A stretch of 10,351 nucleotides of DNA from Syntrophomonas sp. (GTDB lineage Bacteria > Bacillota > Syntrophomonadia > Syntrophomonadales > Syntrophomonadaceae). The stretch's first letter is position 1. Each line of letters begins with the position of its first letter. Where the stretch lies: positions 1-10,351 of the forward strand of contig PWPP01000053.1 of the NCBI GenBank assembly GCA_003558625.1, read 5' to 3'. Of this stretch, positions 5,718 through 10,351 are shown in pieces. A program made the translations under genes and the position numbers. The notes below the pieces were generated by a model. The model saw only the letters and a program-made list of their open reading frames with translations. It did no database searches and was not told the DNA's origin.

Positions 5718-6010
5718 CGATTGCCGGTGTTGGCATAAATGAGAAAGGCGATACAGGCCGCTGTGAATAATATCCAGCCGGAGGCGATGATCCGGGCAGC
5801 TTGCAAGAATTCACCCAGTGAAGTGACCAGCAGAATACCGGCCAGAACAAATAAGAAATTACCTACACTGCTGCACAGGGCTTCAACATCATAACTGGCC
5901 TTTTCTTGGCGGGAGGAAGTATTATACCCGGCGATCAGCCAGCTCCATCTTTTATACTTGACTAAATATCCCAGTAGCATGAGCAGCAGCGCCATACCGA
6001 TATGAAACAT
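5705..6010 (-). CDS. DUF3784 family small membrane protein
   Basis: A 101-residue protein with three hydrophobic segments (about 2-17, 49-66 and 73-92). The motif KYKRWSWLIAGYNTSS (18-33), followed by EKASYDVEAL (36-45) and VGNFLFVLAGILL (49-61), is the signature of DUF3784, a Firmicutes family of unknown function with the conserved W-L-I-A-G-Y-N. It starts at ATG 6010 behind AAAGGTGA. It has its own promoter and lies about 250 bp upstream of the ABC permease in the same orientation. Read-through is possible but not shown. Confidence 0.82.
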   Translation of the reverse strand: MFHIGMALLLMLLGYLVKYKRWSWLIAGYNTSSRQEKASYDVEALCSSVGNFLFVLAGILLVTSLGEFLQAARIIASGWILFTAACIAFLIYANTGNRYKK

Positions 6011-6089
6011 CTATATCACCTTTTTATTATTCCTGGAGGCTTTACCATCATCAGGGTTCGGACAAGCATCCCTGCCGGTTCATCATTTT

Positions 6090-6117
6090 ATTCTAACGGT
6101 TCAGAAACAGATGTCAA
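6090..6117 (-). promoter_or_regulatory. Sigma-A-type promoter of the DUF3784 gene
   Basis: On the minus strand a perfect TTGACA (6117-6112) is followed after 16 nt by TAGAAT (6095-6090). Transcription would begin near 6083, giving a leader of about 70 nt. The leader can form a small hairpin from CAGGG and CCCTG (6052-6074). Confidence 0.65.
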
Positions 6118-6126
6118 TAAAGGAAG

Positions 6127-6213
6127 CAAACAGTCTGACGTTGTTTTTGTTTGGGACATCTGACCAGTGGGATTATGCGCATTTCAGCCCCAACTGCTGC
6201 ATCAAGCAGAGCC
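6127..6213 (+). repeat. Second repeat type, copy 3 (87 nt)
   Basis: CAAACAGTCTGACGTTG opens the copy; TTTTTGTTTGGGACATCTG and ACCAGTGGGA follow, and GCATCAAGCAGAGCC closes it (6199-6213). The order of blocks equals that at 3084-3172, with a more diverged middle. It begins 10 bp upstream of the DUF3784 -35 box, so here it does not lie at a gene's 3' end. Confidence 0.65.
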
Positions 6214-6256
6214 CTGGCGGGCAGCCTGCTCATCAGTTGGCCATTCTTCTCCACGC

Positions 6257-6284
6257 ATAAGTTAATAAGTTAATAGACTGTCTC
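6257..6284. repeat. 28-bp interspersed repeat, copy B
   Basis: Same orientation as the copy at 3631-3658, with 27 of 28 bases identical. It ends 19 bp before the -35 box of the toxin-antitoxin operon. The two copies bracket the ABC/DUF3784 block (3657-6260), so that block may have moved or been rearranged as a unit. Confidence 0.7.
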
Positions 6285-6302
6285 GTGAAACGCCCCGTTT
6301 GA

Positions 6303-6336
6303 TTGCATATCGCAATACAATTAAGTATACTGGTAT
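6303..6336 (+). promoter_or_regulatory. Promoter and likely operator of the RelB/RelE operon
   Basis: TTGCAT (6303-6308), a 17-nt spacer, then TATACT (6326-6331). Two small palindromes overlap it: TTGC-atatc-GCAA (6303-6315) and ATAC-TG-GTAT (6327-6336). RelB-type antitoxins repress their own promoter through such sites; the operator role is inferred. The AGGAGGTG ribosome site follows at 6341-6348. Confidence 0.6.
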
Positions 6337-6354
6337 TCACAGGAGGTGTTTGGT

Positions 6355-6660
6355 ATGGCCAGAACATCAAATATATTCGCCCGTGTCGAGCCGGAAGTCA
6401 AAAAACAGGCGGAGCTTGTTTTAGAGCAGCTCGGGATCCCGATGTCCAAAGCAATTGAACTGTTCCTGCGACAGGTTGCGCTGCAACGAGGCATGCCATT
6501 CGAATTGAAATTACCGCAAAGTAAACTGCAGTCCATAAGTGCGCTTACGGAGGAGCAACTCCATGCTGAAATCGAGAAGGGATTGTCTGATTTGATAGAT
6601 GGAAAGGTTGTTTCTGCTGAAAGGGTAGCCGAAAGAATGTCTCGCGATTATGGTATATGA
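6355..6660 (+). CDS. relB: RelB/DinJ family antitoxin
   Basis: A 101-residue protein starting at ATG 6355, chosen because AGGAGGTG ends 6 nt upstream; a GTG at 6346 lies inside that site. The N-terminus MARTSNIFARVEPEVKKQ begins a ribbon-helix-helix domain, and AELVLEQLGIPMSKAIELFL with RGMPFELKLP is the conserved RelB/DinJ region that dimerises and binds DNA. The C-terminal half would wrap the toxin. It overlaps the toxin gene by 4 bp (ATGA), so translation is probably coupled, as usual in these operons. Confidence 0.9.
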   Translation: MARTSNIFARVEPEVKKQAELVLEQLGIPMSKAIELFLRQVALQRGMPFELKLPQSKLQSISALTEEQLHAEIEKGLSDLIDGKVVSAERVAERMSRDYGI

Positions 6661-6992
6661 AAGAATGGAAGATCGTTTACACGGAGCAAGCGGAACGCGA
6701 CTTGCGCAGTATTTTTGAGTATATTGCATTTTCTCTGCTTGAGCCTGAAATCGCCAGAAATAAATCCCGGCGAATCATGGACGCGATTTCCAGGTTGAAT
6801 AATATGCCCTTGAGGTTTCATCTTTACGAAAAAGAACCGTGGCATAGCAAAGGATTGCGGGTTTTGCCGGTAGATCATTTTGTGGTATTTTATCTCCCCG
6901 TTGCATCAAAAACAACGGTCGCCGTTATCCGTATCATGTATGGCGGTCGTAATATAGAAGACCTATTGCGGCAAACTGAAGCAGAAGAATAA
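6657..6992 (+). CDS. RelE/ParE superfamily toxin
   Basis: A 111-residue basic protein whose start overlaps the antitoxin stop. The pattern matches RelE/ParE toxins: WKIVYTEQAERDLRSIFEYI (first strand and helix), a second helix with ISRLNNMP, GLRVLPVDHFVVFYLPV, and the closing strand VAVIRIMYGGRNIEDLL. RelE members cleave mRNA on the ribosome and ParE members poison gyrase; the sequence does not decide between them. The length is slightly above the usual 90-105 residues. No terminator follows. Confidence 0.88.
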   Translation: MKEWKIVYTEQAERDLRSIFEYIAFSLLEPEIARNKSRRIMDAISRLNNMPLRFHLYEKEPWHSKGLRVLPVDHFVVFYLPVASKTTVAVIRIMYGGRNIEDLLRQTEAEE

Positions 6993-7316
6993 ACAGGAAC
7001 TTGAATATTCATGTCCATTTACGGTCGGCAAAACGATCGGATGGTTATTCTCCTCCAAGCAGACCGGTATTCCTGCCTGATCCGGCCAGGTGTTCTTGCA
7101 ATATCCGGCCAGACAATCCCATCAGCTTGTGGACAATTTAGCCTGGCTTAAACTATTGGCGGAATGACCTCCTGGACCGGGATGGGTGCCGGTTTCCACC
7201 GGGAACGGCGGCCTTTATCCACCGTTAAGCCGGTCGGTTTGACCGCTAACAGGGCCTGATTAGAATGAAACCTACACATCAGCATTTCGCTCTTATATGG
7301 CCCTGGAGTCACTGGA
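6993..7316. other. Gene-free, CCGG-rich stretch with possible decayed coding sequence
   Basis: No strong gene is seen. ATCCGGCCAG occurs twice as a direct repeat near 7079 and 7112. On the minus strand 7285-7148 is a 45-codon frame ending VKPTGLTVDKGRRSRWKP and PIPVQEVIPPIV. Its codon use looks coding-like and it stays open upstream through the palindrome at 7317-7347, but it has no ribosome site I trust. It may be a transposase or other gene tail; I do not recognise it. Confidence 0.3.
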
Positions 7317-7347
7317 GAGTCAAAGGGGACGGTTCCGTTTGACTCAC
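7317..7347 (-). repeat. 31-bp palindromic repeat, copy 2 (inverted)
   Basis: GAGTCAAAGGGGACGG, then TTCCGTTTGACTCAC: the reverse complement of the consensus seen at 269-299 and 8223-8253. The arms are GAGTCAAA and TTTGACTC. No T-run follows, so this copy is not a good terminator. Confidence 0.8.
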
Positions 7348-7487
7348 TATGTATTTCGGTCCCATTAGGCCACCCTGTCGGTCATTTCAGGCCGGCAGAA
7401 ACGATCGACCAGGCCAGATCGGGTATATGCAAAAATCCAGCTATAATGATTATATATGTATATTGGGATCGATAAGAGCCGGCAATG

Positions 7488-7600
7488 TGATTAAACCGGA
7501 TTTTTTTGAGCCAATATTCCGGTGAGCGAGAGCCGCCCCGGTCTGATTTGAACCTGTAAGAACGGACACATTAGTGGCTCAAAAGGGTCCGGTTTAATCA
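7488..7600. repeat. 113-nt element with 26-bp inverted arms
   Basis: TGATTAAACCGGA (7488-7500), T7 (7501-7507) and GAGCCA (7508-7513) face TGGCTC (7575-7580), AAAAGGG (7581-7587) and TCCGGTTTAATCA (7588-7600). All 26 positions can pair, 23 as Watson-Crick and 3 as G-U in the T7/AAAAGGG part. The 61-nt loop contains two CCGG blocks. The G-U pairs sit on one side only, as if the RNA fold were kept. It could be a MITE with terminal inverted repeats or the template of a stable RNA. I see no target duplication and no matching transposase. Confidence 0.7.
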
Positions 7601-7701
7601 GCCTATCCGCGTGGATAAGATTCATAATTACAGAAACTGTCACCCACTCTTAACTAATATTAAGATGCCTGCTCCTTTTGCCTGGGAGCGTGGGATTGAT
7701 A

Positions 7702-7919
7702 AGTGAGCTGAAAAAAATTTATAAAAGGATGTTGCCGACATGTTTGATACATGGATGGAACAATACATTCTTGATACCATCAATGATGAAGCAGCACCCA
7801 AAACCACCAAGCAAAACACTATAAAACTGGAGAAGCAGGATAATGCCTGGCTTATAGTTCCTGACGATAACTTCTTCAGAGCGATAGCGGGCAACCTGGA
7901 TGTGCTCGATGATCTATAA
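7702..7919 (+). pseudogene. Lipoprotein-like C-terminal fragment with frameshift
   Basis: Bases 7702-7725 read SELKKIYK in one frame. The reading then continues from 7725 in the next frame as KDVADMFDTWMEQYILDT and ends TIKLEKQDNAWLIVPDDNFF-RAIAGNL-DVLDDL at TAA 7917-7919. Joined, they resemble the tail of Gram-positive secreted lipoproteins (DUF5105/DUF4878-like), which end with L-x-K-x-x-x-x-W-x-I-x-P-D-D-x-F. One base appears lost in the A-run at 7723-7726. An ATG at 7740 with AAAGGA upstream gives a 59-codon frame, but no signal peptide or N-terminal domain precedes it. The family link is tentative. Confidence 0.5.
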
Positions 7920-7989
7920 TCGAAGGCAAAAATAGGGATGTTGTTTTCGCGGGGGTCCTTAGTTTTGGAATAGGCAGGGAGGGATTTAT

Positions 7990-8226
7990 ATGGCTACCAT
8001 CGCGTTGATCTCTTGCACCAAGAGCAAGAGGGATTACCCCTGCAGGGCCAGGGAGATGTATGGTGCTAAGAGTCCGTGGTCTGCCCGGGCCTGTTCCCTG
8101 GCGCAACTGGTCGCGGATCAGATCTATTTCCTGTCTGCCCGGCATGGTTTGCTGCCGGAAGATCAAGTGATCGAACCGTATAGTGAGGCATTGGGTGATA
8201 AGAGTCGAGAGGAGCAAAGGCAGTGA
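7990..8226 (+). pseudogene. DUF6884-like protein, C-terminally truncated by a repeat
   Basis: It starts at ATG 7990 behind GGGAGGG with a 6-7 nt spacer, so the front of the gene is intact. MATIALISCTKSKRDYPC at the N-terminus, AREMYGAKSPW, and QIYFLSARHGLLPEDQVI with EPY are the conserved blocks of the DUF6884 family, whose function is not established. The frame ends after 78 residues at a TGA (8224-8226) formed by the second to fourth bases of a 31-bp palindromic repeat. Relatives continue for at least 50 more residues, and no continuation is found beyond the repeat pair. Most likely an insertion or deletion at the repeat removed the rest. Confidence 0.78.
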
Positions 8227-8258
8227 GTCAAACAGAACCGTCCCCTTTGACTCTTTTT
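8223..8258 (+). repeat. 31-bp palindromic repeat, copy 3, with T-tract (terminator-like)
   Basis: GTGAGTCAAACAGAACCGTC followed by CCCTTTGACTC (8223-8253), then T5 (8254-8258). The stem GAGTCAAA/TTTGACTC with the T-run could stop transcription. It supplies the stop codon of the truncated DUF6884-like gene. It is identical over 31 bp to copy 4, 17 bp downstream. Confidence 0.8.
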
Positions 8259-8270
8259 CGAAGCGCTGCC

Positions 8271-8301
8271 GTGAGTCAAACAGAACCGTCCCCTTTGACT
8301 C
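8271..8301 (+). repeat. 31-bp palindromic repeat, copy 4
   Basis: A direct duplicate of copy 3 with identical sequence, in the same orientation, 17 bp further on. Closely spaced REP pairs are often the unit that is mobilised. No T-run follows. Confidence 0.8.
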
Positions 8302-8432
8302 CTGCCGGCAGACACCTGTGCCACCATGAAGCGCGGCTGAACAGAAGCGATGATGGACCTTTAGACCTATAAAGGGGAAAAAATCTATCCTGGTTAAGAA
8401 TTCAGGCCATTTCTGATCACAGCGAGGTTATA

Positions 8433-8657
8433 ATGAGTAGAGATACAACCGGGGGCAGAACGGAAGAACATAGGGAAGCCAGTGCACAGGATGCTGTTTT
8501 TCATGCAGCCTTCTTCTTTTTTACCCGGGTGCTGCTGGGGGAGATTTTAAAATATGGCGATATAGCAGCATCCCATGGACTGAATGCTATGATGCTGGCA
8601 TACATGTTTGGTGGTCTATCATTCTGGAATGGTCCCATACCCGGTTTAAAGAATTGA
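8433..8657 (+). CDS. Small hypothetical protein, possibly membrane-associated
   Basis: A 74-residue frame with GCGAGG about 5 nt before the ATG. Residues 21-39 (AVFHAAFFFFTRVLLGEIL) and 47-65 (LNAMMLAYMFGGLSFWNGP, approximate) are hydrophobic, divided by KYGDIAASHG; the first 18 residues are charged. I do not recognise the family. It lies alone between the repeat pair and the nucleotidyltransferase gene, 105 bp before that start, in the same direction. The ribosome site and plausible amino acid composition favour a real gene, but it could be a fragment. Confidence 0.4.
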   Translation: MSRDTTGGRTEEHREASAQDAVFHAAFFFFTRVLLGEILKYGDIAASHGLNAMMLAYMFGGLSFWNGPIPGLKN

Positions 8658-8762
8658 TCCGCCAACAGTATACATGGGTTTAAGATGTCATTAGCGTTGC
8701 CTGGGATTAAGAGATCAGGTAGCTCAGGCTGAACATATTATAGACAGAGGAGGGGTTTGTAC

Positions 8763-9809
8763 TTGAAAGCGATGATACTGGCAGCCGGGGTGGGCAACCG
8801 CTTGATGCCCATGACCCGGGATATACCCAAGCCCATGGTGCCGGTGGCCAATGTGCCCCTGATGGAGAACATCGTGGGGCTGCTGGCGCAGCACGGGCTT
8901 GACCGCATGGTGGCCAACCTGCATTACCACGGGGACCAGATCCGGGAATATTTCGGGGATGGGGCCAGGTGGGGAGTAGAGATGCACTACTCGGTGGAGG
9001 AGGAGCTGATGGGCACGGCGGGGGGAGTGAAGCGGTGCCAGGCGTTTCTGGATGAGACCTTTGTCATCGTCAGTGGCGATGCCCTGACCGATATCGACCT
9101 GTCCGCCCTGGTGGCCGAGCACAAGCGAAAAGGGGCCCTGGCTACCATCGCCTTGAAGGAAGTCGAGGAGGTGGAGCTTTTTGGCATCGTGATTACCGAT
9201 GAAGAGGGCCGCATCAGCAGTTTCCAGGAAAAGCCCCAGCGGGAAGAGGCTCGGAGCAATCTGGCCAATACCGGCATCTATGTGTTTGAACCGGAGATTT
9301 TCAACCATATCCCGGCCGATCGCTTTTATGATTTCGGCAAAGAGGTGTTCCCGGCCCTGGTGCGGGAAGAGGCGCCTTTTTACGGGGTGCGGGTGGATGG
9401 GTACTGGTGTGATATAGGCAGTATGCACACTTACAGCCGGGCCCAGGGAGATGTGCTGCAGGGACGGGTCAAGGCCCGAACCCGGGGCCGCCTGGTGGAG
9501 GCCCTGCGGGGGGGCAAGCTCCTGCTGGGAGATGATGTGGAGATCGATGAGCAAGCTATCTTTGCCGGCAATGTGGTGCTGGGAGACCGCTGTGTCATCG
9601 GGGGCCATGCCTTTATCGCCGATAGCGTGATCTGGTCCGACACCTATGTGGGCAATGCCGCTACCCTGGAGGGCTGTGTCATCGGCAGCCACTGCCACCT
9701 GGGGGCCGGGGCCAAGGTGCGCCCCGGATCGGCTATAGCCAGCGGCTGCATCCTGACCCCGGGCAAAGAGATCATCGCCGAGAGCCGGGTTTATGGAGAT
9801 GGTGAGTAA
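8763..9809 (+). CDS. Sugar-phosphate nucleotidyltransferase with C-terminal hexapeptide domain
   Basis: Makes an NDP-sugar (probably GDP-mannose or NDP-glucose type) from a sugar 1-phosphate and an NTP, for cell-envelope or exopolysaccharide synthesis. The GT-A nucleotidyltransferase domain shows LAAGVGNRLMPMT with PKPMVPV (6-28), the GTAGGV segment (84-89) and the metal-binding SGDALTDID (104-112), then NTGIYVFEPEIF (169-180) and GYWCDIGS (213-220). A left-handed beta-helix with hexapeptide repeats follows (about 255-345, with VVLGDRCVIGGHAFIADSVI). At 348 residues it matches the GMPPB/RmlA-like class in COG1208. The TTG at 8763 is chosen because AGGAGGGG ends 7 nt upstream; TTG 8757 is only one base away. 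It is visibly richer in G+C than most of the window, and a terminator made of a repeat copy begins 3 nt after its stop. Confidence 0.9.
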   Translation: MKAMILAAGVGNRLMPMTRDIPKPMVPVANVPLMENIVGLLAQHGLDRMVANLHYHGDQIREYFGDGARWGVEMHYSVEEELMGTAGGVKRCQAFLDETFVIVSGDALTDIDLSALVAEHKRKGALATIALKEVEEVELFGIVITDEEGRISSFQEKPQREEARSNLANTGIYVFEPEIFNHIPADRFYDFGKEVFPALVREEAPFYGVRVDGYWCDIGSMHTYSRAQGDVLQGRVKARTRGRLVEALRGGKLLLGDDVEIDEQAIFAGNVVLGDRCVIGGHAFIADSVIWSDTYVGNAATLEGCVIGSHCHLGAGAKVRPGSAIASGCILTPGKEIIAESRVYGDGE

Positions 9810-9811
9810 GA

Positions 9812-9850
9812 GAGTCAATAGGGGACGGTTCTGTTTGACTCATTTTTTTT
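9812..9850 (+). terminator. 31-bp palindromic repeat, copy 5 (inverted), acting as intrinsic terminator
   Basis: GAGTCAA (9812-9818), TAGGGGACGGTTCTG, then TTTGACTC (9834-9841) and, after one A, eight T residues (9843-9850). It begins 3 nt after the nucleotidyltransferase stop codon, so it is the likely transcription terminator of that gene. It has the same core as the other copies, in reverse orientation. Confidence 0.75.
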
Positions 9851-9940
9851 GGAATGGCCGGGCATTTCTTACGGGGATGGTGTCTGGGGGATGCCGTTAG
9901 AGAAGATATGGGGTTTTTATGCGTTTTCTCCTGGAATTTG

Positions 9941-9977
9941 GTGAAGTCAAGGCCTGACCCCATTAAGTGAAGTCAAG
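9941..9977 (+). repeat. GTGAAGTCAAG direct repeats with a REP-like core
   Basis: GTGAAGTCAAG occurs at 9941-9951 and again at 9967-9977, enclosing GCCTGACCCCATTAA. GTCAAGGCCTGACCCC (9946-9961) resembles another palindromic repeat type common in bacterial genomes near RAYT genes, by memory only. Confidence 0.45.
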
Positions 9978-10351
9978 ATAGTGTAATAATTCACAATTAA
10001 TAAAATATTCAAATAATAAGGCAGAAGGAGATATCATCAGAAAAAGCTATATAAATATACTTTATACCCATATTTTGCCCGTATTTGACCAGCATATTAC
10101 CTTGCCAACTAGCTCTATATCCAGTATTGTTATAAATAAGCTCCAAGGAACACCTAAGATGAAAACCTTAAGAGCCGGAAAACAGAAACAGAACAGACCG
10201 ACTGGAAAATAAGAACCGGGTGATTAAACCAATCACTATATCCAGGAAAAGAAAAGAAAACTGTTTGTAACAAAATTTACGAAACGGAAGTTAATACCAA
10301 AACCCTAAACAGGTTAAAAGTAAAAACAGAAGTGAAGTAAAAATGATAGAG
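9978..10351. other. A-rich terminal stretch without a recognisable gene
   Basis: The plus strand is strikingly A-rich, most of all from 10140 on. A frame from 9982 to 10212 is open for 76 codons, but its first ATG is late, and the ribosome-like AGAAGGAG (10023-10030) is followed by ATCATC rather than a start codon. A small inverted repeat GTGATT-aaacc-AATCAC lies at 10220-10236. Base composition changes abruptly from the G+C-rich gene upstream. Confidence 0.35.

Noticed and set aside
7926..7958. Possible fourth copy of the 88-nt repeat (GCAAAAATAGGGATGTTG...)
   Set aside because: Only the first 30 or so bases are similar, with many mismatches, and the downstream blocks are missing; it may be a decayed copy but I cannot support it.
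269..8301. CRISPR-like reading of the repeated 31-bp units
   Set aside because: Copies are dispersed in both orientations, not regularly spaced, and the only close pair has a 17-bp interval.
8737..8742. TATTAT as a -10 box for the nucleotidyltransferase gene
   Set aside because: No -35 match at the right distance, and the start site would fall inside the ribosome binding site.
8724..9818. Long minus-strand frame (364 codons) opposite the nucleotidyltransferase
   Set aside because: It is the antisense shadow of a G+C-rich gene; its His/Gln/Pro-rich composition is typical of that and it lacks motifs and a ribosome site.
9982..10212. 76-codon open frame in the A-rich end
   Set aside because: No start codon in the proper place after the AGAAGGAG site, and composition fits low-complexity A-rich DNA.
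10220..10236. GTGATTAAACC match to the arm of the 7488-7600 element
   Set aside because: Only 11 bp are shared and no second arm is present, so it is probably coincidence in AT-rich DNA.

Overview
The window reads as a repeat-rich accessory stretch of a Gram-positive, probably clostridial (Peptococcaceae or Syntrophomonadaceae-like) chromosome. This guess rests on strong AGGAGG-type ribosome binding sites, sigma-A-like promoters, TTG starts, a DUF3784 membrane protein and palindromic repeats with a GGGGACGGTTC core, a type I associate from memory with clostridial genomes. No rRNA, tRNA or CRISPR array is visible.

Layout. 1-260: the 5' part of a Phd/YefM-type antitoxin gene on the minus strand, with its promoter and a palindromic operator. 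269-680: a 31-bp palindromic repeat, then degraded sequence. 681-1547: an alpha/beta hydrolase lacking its N-terminal third. 1548-3079: a second repeat type, a structured intergenic stretch, then a promoter, a five-codon leader ORF and an intrinsic terminator just ahead of an RsgA-type GTPase gene; this looks like transcription attenuation. 3080-3656: repeats, IS-end-like sequence and a carbamate kinase C-terminal remnant. 3657-6010: three minus-strand membrane genes (DUF3784 protein, then an ABC-2 permease and its ATPase). 6126-6345: repeats. 6303-6992: a complete RelB/RelE-type toxin-antitoxin operon. 6993-7700: no convincing gene, but one palindromic repeat and a 113-nt element with 26-bp inverted arms. 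7702-8301: two broken genes, one (DUF6884-like) ending exactly at a repeat copy. 8433-8657: a small hypothetical protein. 8763-9809: a G+C-rich sugar nucleotidyltransferase whose terminator is itself a repeat copy. 9851-10351: A-rich, no gene seen.

Common thread. Four of the protein-coding loci are fragments (hydrolase, carbamate kinase, lipoprotein-like tail, DUF6884), and most breaks lie next to one of four repeat types. At least two repeat copies carry a T-run and can act as intrinsic terminators. The intact functional units are the RsgA gene with its leader, the ABC exporter operon, the RelBE module and the nucleotidyltransferase. The most novel candidate is the rsgA leader; the repeats and the long hairpin at 7488-7600 come next.
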